Assembly: GCF_036010325.1 (NCBI RefSeq)
Contig: NZ_CP108549.1
Location: 3,596,001 to 3,660,000 of the forward strand
Length of the DNA stretch: 64,000 nt
Origin: Streptomyces sp. NBC_01210
GTDB lineage: Bacteria > Actinomycetota > Actinomycetes > Streptomycetales > Streptomycetaceae
Direction: 5' to 3'
Shown here: piece after piece, positions 1 through 8,626 of the stretch
How positions within the stretch are numbered: the first letter of the stretch is position 1
Layout of the letters: the number at the start of each line of letters is the position of its first letter
Made by a program: the position numbers and the translations under genes
Notes under the pieces: generated by a model
Databases searched by the model: none
Seen by the model: only the letters and a program-made list of their open reading frames with translations
Told to the model about the DNA's origin: nothing

Positions 1-19
1 TGCTCTTGTACCAGCCCAT
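1..19 (-). CDS. possible start of a DUF397-type protein (truncated by window edge)
   Basis: Reading the minus strand off the left edge gives ATG followed by codons for M-G-W-Y-K-S. This resembles the WxKSSYS opening of the small DUF397 proteins that often accompany XRE regulators in Streptomyces. Only six codons are visible and the upstream ribosome site is weak, so this is a hint only. Confidence 0.25.
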
Positions 20-253
20 CTCGGAATCGGCTCCGGTAGAGGTGCGACGACCCCTGTGACCGCGCCTTCCGCGCTCCAGAGCCGGGCCGGTGCAGTGAGT
101 GCAGCCCACCGGCGCCGCCGGCGTTCTGAGCTGCCGCAGGCCGCGGGCTTGGGCACCCCGCTCACCAGCTTGGTGTCGTTCTGACAGCCCAGATCGGCGG
201 CGCCCTTGTCGCACCGAACCCCTCGCTCGCGGGATCCTATGAAGACAGCTACG
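20..253. other. intergenic, nothing recognised
   Basis: About 230 bases between the mycosin stop codon and the left-edge fragment. Minus-strand frames here are rich in Arg and Pro and show no family motif. I see no convincing hairpin terminator. Confidence 0.4.
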
Positions 254-1615
254 TCACCCTGGCTGACCAGGTCCGGGCGGACCCGGGTGCGGGTGGTTCT
301 GGCCCGCCGGCGGCGGGCCGTAGGCCGGGTACTGCGGCTGCTGTTGATAAGCGTCGGGCGGGAAGGGCGGAGCCGACGGGACAGCCGCGTTGCGCCGACG
401 GGAGCGAATGACGGGGATGGCGACTGCCGCGCCGATGAGGGCAGCCGCGCCGATGCCGAGTGCGATGAAGAGGCCGGTGTTGCTGTCGTCCTTGGACGCG
501 GACGCCGGTTCACCGGGCTGGCTCTTGCCGGTCCCGGTGCCGCCCGTGGCCTTGGAGGCGTCGGGGGAAGGTGACTTGGGGGCAGCGGCCGCGAGGTCCG
601 GGAGGGGGTACTCGTCTGCCGGGCCCGGGTCGCCGGGGGTCTTCAAGGCAACACGGGGACGGACTCCGCCGTAGCCGATGAAGTCGGTGCGCTTCGCACC
701 GTTCGCGGCACTGCCGGCCGTGTTAAGCAGGACCCTGAGGATCTGGTTGTTCGTCCAGTCCCGGTGCTTGGACCAGACCAGCGCCGCCGAGGCAGATGCT
801 AGGGCGGTTGCGTTGCTGGTGCCGTCACCGTCGCACAGCAGGGTGGGACTGCACGCCGCGAGAGTCTTCACAGCAGGCGCCACGAAGTCGACTTGAGTGC
901 CGGTCTGCGACTTGTTCCACCAATTCAGCGTCTTATCCACCCCACCAATCCCGATCACACCGGGAGTCGCCGCAGGGTATTCCGGCGCGTTACCCTCATC
1001 TGCCGTGTTGCCCACAGCGGCGAAGATCAGCTTGTTCTTTTCCAGCGCGTACTTCACCGCTTGCGTGAGTTCTCCAGATCCCGATTCACGCTGACCCATC
1101 GAAATGTTGACGATCTGGGCGGGCGAGTCAGCGGCGTACCGGATCGCCTCGCTCATCTTTTGAGCGTATTCCTTGCGAGGGTCCCCGGGGCCGAACTTCT
1201 CATCCGCGTAAGGCATTCGGATAGGGAGAATCTTGACGCCGGGCGCCAAGCCGAAGGAGCCGGTAGTCGGTCCCCGACCTCCGGTTCCCGCGATCAGTGT
1301 GGCGATACCCGTCCCGTGGTCGGCGATGTCGTTGTTCTCATCGCCGGACATATGGGAGTAGTTCTTCCCCTTCAGGACCTGTCCCTTGAGGTCAGACAAC
1401 GTGTCATCGACACCGGAGTCAATGACGGCGACCGTAATCCCCTTGCCGGTGCTGGTCTTCCAGATCTCATCGGCCTTCATGGCGTCGAGATGCCACTGAC
1501 GCGAACGAACGGTGTCCGCATGCGCCGGAGTGGCCGCGATGCCCACCAGCAGCAGTCCCAGCACCCCCGACATGACGGTCCGGCGGTGGCTATTTCCAAT
1601 ACTGCTGGTAGGCAT
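254..1615 (-). CDS. mycosin-like S8 serine protease, type VII secretion associated
   Basis: 453-residue membrane-anchored subtilisin of the MycP type, which in ESX systems sits on the outer face of the membrane and processes or stabilises the secretion machine. A signal peptide ends near AHA (residues 31-33). The catalytic triad is visible as Asp66 (VIDSG), His100 (DHGTG) and Ser267 in GTSNAT. The usual GTSMATP box is thus changed to GTSNATA, with Asn for Met and Ala for Pro. A Pro/Ser linker leads to a transmembrane helix at about 381-403, then RSRRR and a Pro/Gln-rich cytoplasmic tail, the normal mycosin layout. The ATG at 1615 has AAGGGAAG just upstream. It is last in a minus-strand set with the two T7SS-like genes at 1646-3691. 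No EccB, C, D or E gene is in view here. Confidence 0.9.
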   Translation of the reverse strand: MPTSSIGNSHRRTVMSGVLGLLLVGIAATPAHADTVRSRQWHLDAMKADEIWKTSTGKGITVAVIDSGVDDTLSDLKGQVLKGKNYSHMSGDENNDIADHGTGIATLIAGTGGRGPTTGSFGLAPGVKILPIRMPYADEKFGPGDPRKEYAQKMSEAIRYAADSPAQIVNISMGQRESGSGELTQAVKYALEKNKLIFAAVGNTADEGNAPEYPAATPGVIGIGGVDKTLNWWNKSQTGTQVDFVAPAVKTLAACSPTLLCDGDGTSNATALASASAALVWSKHRDWTNNQILRVLLNTAGSAANGAKRTDFIGYGGVRPRVALKTPGDPGPADEYPLPDLAAAAPKSPSPDASKATGGTGTGKSQPGEPASASKDDSNTGLFIALGIGAAALIGAAVAIPVIRSRRRNAAVPSAPPFPPDAYQQQPQYPAYGPPPAGQNHPHPGPPGPGQPG

Positions 1616-1645
1616 CTGCTTCCCTTGGCCTGTTTCTCTGCGGGG

Positions 1646-3118
1646 TCAGTCGATGACCGGGGGTACTACGCGTCGGCTTCCCTGCTGCCAGGTCTCTTCG
1701 TCCTCCGACAGGTAGTCCGGGCGCTCGCCGCTCTGTTCACCGGGGTGCGCGCCACCAATGGAGGGGTTCGGGTTCGTGCCTCGCACCAGGCCTGAACCAC
1801 CAGGCGTGAAGGGCCGAGCGCTGTTCTTCCCGGGCTGGCCAGGTCGGCCTCCGACAATCCCACCCGTCTCGGATGCCAGGCGACGCCCACCAGAGATGCC
1901 ACTCTGGCCCGCGCCTCCCATGGGACCGCCGCCATGCATACCCGGCATGCCGCCGCGGCCCATTGGTCCGCGGGCAGTGGCATTTTCATTGCCGATCACC
2001 GTGCCACGGTGAATCCCGCCAGTGGGACGGCCCGTGTTCGGTACGACGGGACGGCCACCGGCGATGCCATCACGCGGCATTCGCGAGTTGATTCCCGCCT
2101 GTCCAGGCGGCACGACACCCCTCGTACTGGGAAGCGCCCTGCCGGGCGAACTAGTACTGGGCAGACCTGTCTTGCTGCCCCCAAACGTGGGCGGGATCAT
2201 CCCGGGCAGCACGGGGCCCGAGCCCTCGGGCCGACCAACCGGTGGCACGTTGATGGTCGTTGCCGGGGGCGGCGCCGTGTGAGTCTCAGGCAACGTCGCC
2301 ACGCTGTCGATCTCCATGTCCACCGGGCGCTCCGGACGGGCGACTGACACCGATGACGTCTCGCCATCGCTCTGGGTCTTGCCCACAGCTACGGAGCGAG
2401 TTTCGGAGCTCTCTGATATGCCAGAGCGGGTGGTACCTGTCCCGGCACTACGGGACGAACCCTGGAACTCCCCATAGCCATAACCGCTCTTGGAGCTCCG
2501 CCAAGAATCACCCAGCTGCATCGCCGGGGGCGGAAAGGTCGGAGGCTGGAGCTTGTTTATCTGCTCCCCGGACTGCGTGTAGGTCTGGCTGAGCTTTGTC
2601 AGCCTCTGCACGCTGCTGATCCGAGCCGCCTGCATGGTCGAGTGTGCAAGGTCCATGTCCGATTTGGCGTCCTTCACAGCGCTCTTGCCAGCGCCCGGAT
2701 CGTGAACAGCCGCGTTGTGCGTCTTCTTGGCGTCGCTGTAGTTGGACTGTGCGGTCGCTGCACTGGTCTTCAGCTCATCAAGCCCGCTGTGCGCCTCGGC
2801 AATGGCCTGGGCGACGTCGGTCATCCACTTGCCAGCCTCCTCCGCATAGTCCCCCAGGAGCAAGGTGGCCTTCGCCGTCTGACCGGCCCACTCCTTGAAC
2901 GCATCGGCACCCTCGCCCTCCCACTTCACGAGCGGAACGCGGATCTTAAGGTCCTCGCCGATATCGTGGATGGCTTCCGACGCCTTGGCCAACTTCTCGG
3001 CGAGGGTCATCGCCGTTTCCTTGTTGGCAGGCGAGAGCAGCGCGAACAGCTGCTCCTGGGACATGGAGTCGAAGGGCGTCTTCCCTGGAGTCGGCTTCTT
3101 CCCGTTCGATTCACCCAT
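1646..3118 (-). CDS. WXG-motif T7SS substrate/PPE-like protein with Gly/Pro-rich tail
   Basis: 490 residues. The N-terminal 200 or so are helical and contain WEG followed by ADAFKEW (about residue 66), the WXG turn of ESX helical hairpins. The rest is a low-complexity Gly/Pro/Ser/Arg tail with many GG, GMPG and GRP runs, as in PPE-like and Streptomyces ESX-associated proteins. No signal peptide is present, which fits export by a type VII system. The ATG at 3118 has a GGGGGTG ribosome site. It lies between the coiled-coil gene (33-base gap) and the mycosin (30-base gap), so co-transcription is likely. The role as substrate or chaperone is inferred from architecture and neighbours. Confidence 0.75.
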   Translation of the reverse strand: MGESNGKKPTPGKTPFDSMSQEQLFALLSPANKETAMTLAEKLAKASEAIHDIGEDLKIRVPLVKWEGEGADAFKEWAGQTAKATLLLGDYAEEAGKWMTDVAQAIAEAHSGLDELKTSAATAQSNYSDAKKTHNAAVHDPGAGKSAVKDAKSDMDLAHSTMQAARISSVQRLTKLSQTYTQSGEQINKLQPPTFPPPAMQLGDSWRSSKSGYGYGEFQGSSRSAGTGTTRSGISESSETRSVAVGKTQSDGETSSVSVARPERPVDMEIDSVATLPETHTAPPPATTINVPPVGRPEGSGPVLPGMIPPTFGGSKTGLPSTSSPGRALPSTRGVVPPGQAGINSRMPRDGIAGGRPVVPNTGRPTGGIHRGTVIGNENATARGPMGRGGMPGMHGGGPMGGAGQSGISGGRRLASETGGIVGGRPGQPGKNSARPFTPGGSGLVRGTNPNPSIGGAHPGEQSGERPDYLSEDEETWQQGSRRVVPPVID

Positions 3119-3151
3119 TGTGCATCACCCCCGTAATAATTGGCCGGTTAC

Positions 3152-3691
3152 TCATGAGACCTTGGCCTGCCCAGCAGCTTCGGCGTGAGTAGGCTGACTC
3201 TTCGGTACCCCGTGGGGCTTGTCACTCACGCCCGCGTTCGGGTCCCGATCCCTGTCGTAGTGCTCGGCGATCTCCGCGTTCAACCGGCGCATGCGCTCTT
3301 TGATGTCGTCGTCGATCTTGCTGTACCCCGTCTGCGAGGCACGGATAGCCAACTGCATGCTCTCGATCTGCAGACCAAGCACCTTGGAGAGGTTCTCAAG
3401 CTCGTCGTGGACGAGGTTGTACGACGCGTACAGGAACTCGGCTTCCTTGAAGCCGGCACCGCCCAAGTTGCTCTGCGTCAACCGGTCCTCGGCAACCTTG
3501 TTGTGAGCGGCCGGAGACTTGTTGAGCTCTTTCAAGAGCTCGTCGACCCGATTCTTGAAGTTGTCCATCTCGCTGAGTTCGACAAGCAGATTCTGCGCGG
3601 CCGCAGCAACCGCCCCGGCAGCCCCGAAGAACGGAACCGCTCCGAACGCCCCCGCCGCCGCTACCGCCCCTGTGCCGTTGTCCTCCGCCAC
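3152..3691 (-). CDS. small helical protein, probable T7SS partner
   Basis: 179 residues starting at GTG (3691) behind a clear GGGGAGG site. It opens with an Ala/Gly-rich hydrophobic stretch (about 8-37). Then comes a long, strongly helical, charged segment (about 38-150, heptad-like) and a polar tail. I do not recognise a named family. The composition resembles EspB- or PPE-like helical proteins, and its position at the head of the WXG-mycosin set suggests an ESX substrate or chaperone. It could also be an unrelated coiled-coil protein. Confidence 0.6.
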   Translation of the reverse strand: MAEDNGTGAVAAAGAFGAVPFFGAAGAVAAAAQNLLVELSEMDNFKNRVDELLKELNKSPAAHNKVAEDRLTQSNLGGAGFKEAEFLYASYNLVHDELENLSKVLGLQIESMQLAIRASQTGYSKIDDDIKERMRRLNAEIAEHYDRDRDPNAGVSDKPHGVPKSQPTHAEAAGQAKVS

Positions 3692-3789
3692 GAACGCCTC
3701 CCCGTTTACACACGTCTACAGGGATCACTGTATCGAGCCTCAATGACAGTGCGCACCCTTGGATTGCACGTGCAATGAGCGTCACACGG

Positions 3790-6105
3790 TCACGAGTTGG
3801 GAGCAGCCACCGCCGCCTGAGGCCTTATCGGCAGCCTGTTGATCGGGCGCCCCGTTGCCGCGCGTACCGCCGACGCCACCGCCGCCGGGGAGGTCACCAC
3901 CGGGGCCGCGCTTGCCGGCTTGGCTCCGAAGGGGGCCACCACGTCACGTTCCTCGACCAGTTTCACGATGCGAATGTCCGGAGCGTCAAGAGATGTCGGC
4001 AGTGCGTAGCCCGTCAGGTCCGGGTGGCGGACCAGGCCGCGGGCCGTGCGGAGGTTTTCCGTCAGGGCCGTGCCGACGCCCTGGGTGACGCCGGCTTCGA
4101 TGCGGGCGTTCAGTTGGGCCGGATTCAGGACGCGGCCCACGTCCTGGGCCACCGCCATTTCGACCACGCGGACCGAGCCCAGTTCGATGTCGACGTCCAC
4201 CACCGCGCGGATCGCGCAGAAGGCGAGGCCCACGAAAGCGTCTCCCTGGCCCGAGTCGTCGAGAGGTTCGGTCGGATGGGGGCGGCACTGGGCCGTTGCC
4301 CACAGCTCCTTGCCGTCCATCGCCTCCATGACGGTGGTCGAGAGGACACCGTCGTACGACGTGATCTTGCCGTCGGTGATCTGGAGCAGCTCCGTGGACA
4401 TGCCGAACTTGTGGGCCAGGGGCTGCAGTAGCTGGGTGCGGACCATCTTCGCGGCCCTCTCGACCGCGCCGCCCGAGACCCACGTGTGGCGGCCGTGCGC
4501 CGCCGGGCCCGCCGGGGGCTGGTCCGTGTCGACCGAGGCCACGCGGACCTCTTCGATGCCCAGCGTCTCCTGGACGATCTGGCGGGCGAGCGTGGCGAAG
4601 CCCTGGCCCGTTTCCACTGCCGCGCAGATGACGGTCGCGATTCCGTCGTGGACCTTGACCGTGGCTGTGGAGACTTCGTCGGTGCCTTCCGCGCCGAGCA
4701 TGTGGACCATGCCCAGTGCGTAGCCGACGCCGCGGCGGATCGCTCCCGGTTCGCCCGCGCCCTCCGGGCCGCCCGGCAGCAGCCAGTCGTTCTCCGGTGA
4801 GTCCTTGGGGAGGTCGGGGAGCGGGAAGTCCCGTACGGCATGAAGGAGTTCCGCGACAGGCGCGGGGCAGGTGACCGTCTGGCCGGTGGGGAGGATGTCG
4901 CCGGTGGCAAGGGCGTTGCGGAGGCGGAGTTCGGTGGGGTCGAGGCCGAGCTTCGCGGACAGTTTGTCCATCTGGGCCTCGTAGGCCGCGCACACCTGCA
5001 TCGCTCCCTCGCCGCGCACATGGCCCGAGGGAGGGTTGTTCGTACGGACCGCCCAGCCCTCGATGAAGGCGTGCGGGACGACGTACGGGCCGCAGGCGAA
5101 GGCGACCGCGGCCGCGAGCGATTCGGAGGAGGCGTCGGCGTACGCGCCTGCGTCCAGCAGCAGTTGGGCCTCGACCTTGATCAGGTGGCCCTCCGCGTCC
5201 GCGTGGTGGCGGTAGCGCAGCAGTGTGGGGTGGCGGTGGGCGTGGCCGAGGAAGGACTCCTCGCGGGTCGCCGTCAGCTTGACCGGGCAGCCCGTCTTCA
5301 ACGCCAGCAGGCCGAGCGGGAGTTGGAAGCCGGGGTCCTCGCGGTCGCCCGTCGCGCCCGGGACGCCCGTGACGACGACCTTCACCCGGTCCGGCTCCAG
5401 GCCGAAGCACGCCGCCGCCAGATCGCGGTCCGTGTGGGGGTCGGTCGAGGCGACGTACAGCTCCACGCCGCCGTCCGGGCGCGGGACGGCCAGGCCGGCC
5501 TCGGCGCCGATCGGGGCCGGGTCCTGACGGCCGATGCGGTAGAGGCCCTCGACGATCACCTCGCCCGCCACATCGGGGTCGCCGTAGCGGAGCGGGATGT
5601 GACGGATCAGATTGCCGTCGGGGTGCAGCGGGTCGGCGGCGAAGGCCTTCTCGGGGTCGGTGACCGGTTCGAGGAGTTCGTACTCGACCGCGATCGCCGC
5701 TGCCGCGAGGCGGGCCGTGTCGGGGTGGTCGGCCGCGACCGCCGCGATCGCCTCGCCGTGGTGGCGGACCAGCTCGGAGGCGAAGACGGGGCGGTCGGCG
5801 ATACGCCTGCCGTACGACGCATCACCCGGAATGTCCTCGTGGGTGACCACTGCCCGCACTCCCGGCATGTCCAGCGCCGCCGAGGTGTCGATCGAGCCGA
5901 TACGGGCGTGCGGGTGCGGGGAGCGCAGGATCGCCGCCCACAGCAGGCCCTCGGCCCACAGGTCGGCGGCGTACGGAAACGTGCCCTCGGTCTTGGCGCG
6001 GGCATCGGCCGGCGGGAGGGAAGCGCCGAGGCCGTGGGCGGGCGGCTGCGGCTGAGGGCCGTCGACCGCCTGGGGCGTCGCAGTGGTGGCCGCGTCGTTG
6101 CTCAC
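3790..6105 (-). CDS. xanthine dehydrogenase family molybdopterin subunit, active-site motifs degenerate
   Basis: 771 residues, the large catalytic subunit of a three-gene molybdenum hydroxylase (FAD, 2Fe-2S and Mo genes in that order). Family landmarks include the LWAEGLLWAAILRSPHPHAR opening, LLALKTGCPVKL, ATREES and VRGEGAMQ. Two canonical cofactor/catalytic motifs are altered. The GGxFGxxED loop reads PGATGDRED. The C-terminal GAKGxGEP, which carries the catalytic Glu, reads GAKPASAAP. Substrate oxidation by the standard mechanism is therefore doubtful, and the annotation 'xanthine dehydrogenase' is by family only. The GTG start overlaps the 2Fe-2S stop (GTGA), so translation is coupled. 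No XdhC-type Moco insertase is nearby. Confidence 0.85.
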   Translation of the reverse strand: MSNDAATTATPQAVDGPQPQPPAHGLGASLPPADARAKTEGTFPYAADLWAEGLLWAAILRSPHPHARIGSIDTSAALDMPGVRAVVTHEDIPGDASYGRRIADRPVFASELVRHHGEAIAAVAADHPDTARLAAAAIAVEYELLEPVTDPEKAFAADPLHPDGNLIRHIPLRYGDPDVAGEVIVEGLYRIGRQDPAPIGAEAGLAVPRPDGGVELYVASTDPHTDRDLAAACFGLEPDRVKVVVTGVPGATGDREDPGFQLPLGLLALKTGCPVKLTATREESFLGHAHRHPTLLRYRHHADAEGHLIKVEAQLLLDAGAYADASSESLAAAVAFACGPYVVPHAFIEGWAVRTNNPPSGHVRGEGAMQVCAAYEAQMDKLSAKLGLDPTELRLRNALATGDILPTGQTVTCPAPVAELLHAVRDFPLPDLPKDSPENDWLLPGGPEGAGEPGAIRRGVGYALGMVHMLGAEGTDEVSTATVKVHDGIATVICAAVETGQGFATLARQIVQETLGIEEVRVASVDTDQPPAGPAAHGRHTWVSGGAVERAAKMVRTQLLQPLAHKFGMSTELLQITDGKITSYDGVLSTTVMEAMDGKELWATAQCRPHPTEPLDDSGQGDAFVGLAFCAIRAVVDVDIELGSVRVVEMAVAQDVGRVLNPAQLNARIEAGVTQGVGTALTENLRTARGLVRHPDLTGYALPTSLDAPDIRIVKLVEERDVVAPFGAKPASAAPVVTSPAAVASAVRAATGRPINRLPIRPQAAVAAPNS

Positions 6106-7445
6106 GCCATGCCTCCGTCGTGCGGGTGGAGCTGCACACTACCTGCACCGGGGGGCGCCTGGTGCGGGATACGGGCTTCCTCACTCGCCTCCGCCGCGGC
6201 CACGGCGCTCGCTCCGCGCTCGGCGACCACTTCGCGTACGGCATCGAGGACGCCCCGGTAGCCGGAGCAGCGGCAGAGATTGCCGCACAGGGCCTGCCGC
6301 GTCTCGAGCTCGGTGGGGGCGTGGTTGCCCTCGAGGAGGTCGTGGAGGGTCATGGCCATGCCGGGGATGCAGAAACCGCACTGGACCGCGCCACAGGCCG
6401 CCAGAGCGCGCTGGACGTCGGACGGTTCGCCGTCGGTGGCGAGGCCTTCGACCGTACGCACCTCGGAGCCCGCCGCGGTCGCCGCGGGGACCAGGCAGGA
6501 GGCGACGAGACGGCCGTCGACCTGGACGTTGCACGCGCCGCACTCGCCCTGCGAGCAGCCGTCCTTGGCGCCCGCGAGACCGAGTCGTTCGCGCAGTACG
6601 TAGAGCAGGGATTCGCCGATCCAGGCGTCGGTGACGGGGCGGTCGGTGCCGTTGACCCGCAGGACGTAGGAGGTGGGCGGGTGCTCGTCGCTGCCGGTGG
6701 AGGAGGTGGGGAGGGGCTCCTCCTCAGGGCTCTCCGCAGGAGCTTCCGCAGCGACCTCCTCAGGGGCTGCGGCGGTCTCCTCGGGGGCTCCTTCGGACTC
6801 GGCCGGCCCCTCCACCGCCGAAGGCTCCTGCCCCGGCGAAGACTCCTCGACCGCCGCGGGCTCCTGTGCCGTCGCCCACGGCGCGGGCGCTCCGCCCGGA
6901 AGCGTCGCCGGGGCGTCGGGCGACGGCGCCCACGGGGCTGTCGCACCGCCCGGCAGCGTCGCCGGAGCCGTATCGGCCCACTGGGACTGCAGCGCCGTCG
7001 TGGTGAACTCGCCCGACTCCTCCGGCAGGTCGCCGCCCGCCACCGGAATCGTCCACTGGCCGGTCAGCTCCGAGGCGGCCTGGACCGGCTCGGTCTCGTT
7101 GAAGATCCACTGGCCCGTGGCGTGCGGGTCGGCGGGCCCCGTGTACCCGGACGCCGGTTCCGGCCACCGCACCGCGGCCGACTCCCCGTCCGCCTGGTGC
7201 GCGGCCCATGTGCCCGTCGCCGCCGGATCCGTCGCGTCGGCCGGCGTCAGTGGCGTGATCAGCGGCGGTACGTAGCCATGGCCCGGCGCCTCGAGCGGCG
7301 CAGCGTCCAGCGCGCCCTCGGGCGGCAGCTGCAGGAAGGCCGTGGCCTCGGCGTCGTACTCGCCGCCGTGCGGAATCGGCTGCCAGCCGCCCTGCTCCGT
7401 CGGGAGCTCGTGCGGCATTTCGTGCGGATTGTCCTTATTGCTCAC
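6102..7445 (-). CDS. 2Fe-2S subunit of Mo hydroxylase with long disordered N-terminus
   Basis: 447 residues from a GTG at 7445 that overlaps the FAD-subunit stop as GTGA; this fixes the start over a longer reading frame. The last 170 or so residues form a complete CoxS/XdhA-type electron-transfer subunit. A plant-type ferredoxin cluster is seen as CSQGECGACN plus a downstream Cys, and a second all-helical cluster as CGFC and CRC. The first 270 or so residues are acidic, Pro/Ala/Glu-rich and apparently unstructured. They hold three short TG(T/Q)W motifs and two LPGGA(T/P)APWA repeats. Ordinary CoxS proteins are about 160-170 residues, so the extension is the odd feature. It passes electrons from the Mo subunit to the FAD subunit. 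Confidence 0.88.
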   Translation of the reverse strand: MSNKDNPHEMPHELPTEQGGWQPIPHGGEYDAEATAFLQLPPEGALDAAPLEAPGHGYVPPLITPLTPADATDPAATGTWAAHQADGESAAVRWPEPASGYTGPADPHATGQWIFNETEPVQAASELTGQWTIPVAGGDLPEESGEFTTTALQSQWADTAPATLPGGATAPWAPSPDAPATLPGGAPAPWATAQEPAAVEESSPGQEPSAVEGPAESEGAPEETAAAPEEVAAEAPAESPEEEPLPTSSTGSDEHPPTSYVLRVNGTDRPVTDAWIGESLLYVLRERLGLAGAKDGCSQGECGACNVQVDGRLVASCLVPAATAAGSEVRTVEGLATDGEPSDVQRALAACGAVQCGFCIPGMAMTLHDLLEGNHAPTELETRQALCGNLCRCSGYRGVLDAVREVVAERGASAVAAAEASEEARIPHQAPPGAGSVQLHPHDGGMA

Positions 7446-8338
7446 GACAGCGCCCTCCCCAGTGCACGTCGGGCCAGCGCGGCGACCGTGCGCCGCAGAT
7501 GCAGTACGGCGGGTGGCAGCGCGGGCGGTTCCTCGCCCTGCGCGGCCGGGGCCGGATCCGGGATGCACGCCGCCGCGACGTACTCGCCGAAGGCCGCCAG
7601 CGCCTCGGTCGCCAGGCCCCGCTCGCCGTCCCAGTCGATCAGCGACGCGATCCAGCGCTCCGCCTCCAGCGGCCGCAGCGGCATCGGCGCGATCGCACCC
7701 ACCGCGCAGCGCACCCCGCGCCGCGCCGGGTCGAGGACGACGGCGACGGATGCGGTGGCGCGGCCGGGTCCGGTCCGGCCGGTCGCCTTCAGGAAGACCT
7801 GCGGGGCGTGCAGCAGGGGTACGCGGACGAATCCGATGAGTTCCGCGGGGGCGAGCATCTCGCGGCCGGCCAGCAGATGGGAGACGGGGATCTCGCGGCG
7901 TGCGCCGCCGGGTCCCGCGATCACCAGGTCCGCCTCGAGGGCGGCCAGTACGGGCAGGGTGTCGCCGGTGGGGGCGGCAGTGGCGATATTGCCGCCGAGC
8001 GTGCCCGCGTTACGGATCTGGGGCGGGCCCGCGGCGCGCGCGGACGCTGCCAGCGCGGGGATGAGGGCCGCGAAGTCGGGCCGTCCCATCCGGGCGTGGG
8101 TGAGTCCGGCGCCGAGCAGCGCATGCCCGTCCATGTAGCGCCAGCCGCGGATCTCGCTGATACGGCCGAGGCCGACGAGGCCCGCCGGGCGGAGTTGGCC
8201 CTTGTTGACGGCGGCCATGAGGTCCGTACCGCCGGCGACGGGCACGGCGGCGGGCATGGCGTCGAGCGCCGCCACGGCCTCGTCGAGCGAGGCCGGCAGC
8301 GTCACCGACTGCGCCGCCTGCGGTGCGTGCGTGGTCAC
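7442..8338 (-). CDS. FAD-binding subunit of molybdenum hydroxylase
   Basis: 298 residues from a GTG at 8338 preceded by AAGGGG. It belongs to the CoxM/XdhB family. The FAD-binding signatures PVAGGTDLMAAVNKG (about 30-45) and AGTLGGNIATAAPTGD (about 115-130) are both clear. It is the first gene of the FAD, 2Fe-2S, Mo operon and hands electrons to the final acceptor. The reading frame extends upstream, but that part lacks family similarity and a ribosome site. Coupled to the next gene by a GTGA overlap. Confidence 0.9.
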   Translation of the reverse strand: MTTHAPQAAQSVTLPASLDEAVAALDAMPAAVPVAGGTDLMAAVNKGQLRPAGLVGLGRISEIRGWRYMDGHALLGAGLTHARMGRPDFAALIPALAASARAAGPPQIRNAGTLGGNIATAAPTGDTLPVLAALEADLVIAGPGGARREIPVSHLLAGREMLAPAELIGFVRVPLLHAPQVFLKATGRTGPGRATASVAVVLDPARRGVRCAVGAIAPMPLRPLEAERWIASLIDWDGERGLATEALAAFGEYVAAACIPDPAPAAQGEEPPALPPAVLHLRRTVAALARRALGRALS

Positions 8339-8626
8339 CCAGCTGCCCCTTCCCGGTGTCCCGGCTGTCCCGCCTGTGTTGCCGTACCGTACGTGCTCAC
8401 AGCCCGGACGTGGCAACTCTGGCACATCTTCCGAGCCGACCGACGAGAGGGTCCGCGAAGGGCACATCCGTACCGGATGCACCCACTCGTGACGATAGTC
8501 CGATTTGCAACACCATCGCCACCACGTGCGGATTGCCACTCTTCGGAGAGCCTTGTACGACTTATTCCTTACGGGCTTCCACGGTCCCAGGCTCTGCGGC
8601 GCAGGACACACAGCTTTACACCGGGC
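8339..8626. promoter_or_regulatory. spacer with promoter region of the Mo hydroxylase operon
   Basis: 288 bases between the hexosaminidase stop and the FAD-subunit start. The only structured element I see is an inverted repeat at 8465-8479 (CATCCG-TAC-CGGATG, minus-strand context GTGCATCCG). It lies about 130 bases upstream of the start and could be an operator. No clear terminator for the upstream operon. Confidence 0.35.

Noticed and set aside
6120..8138. 672-codon plus-strand frame across the Mo hydroxylase genes
   Set aside because: Antisense shadow; low-complexity Arg/Gly/Ala protein.
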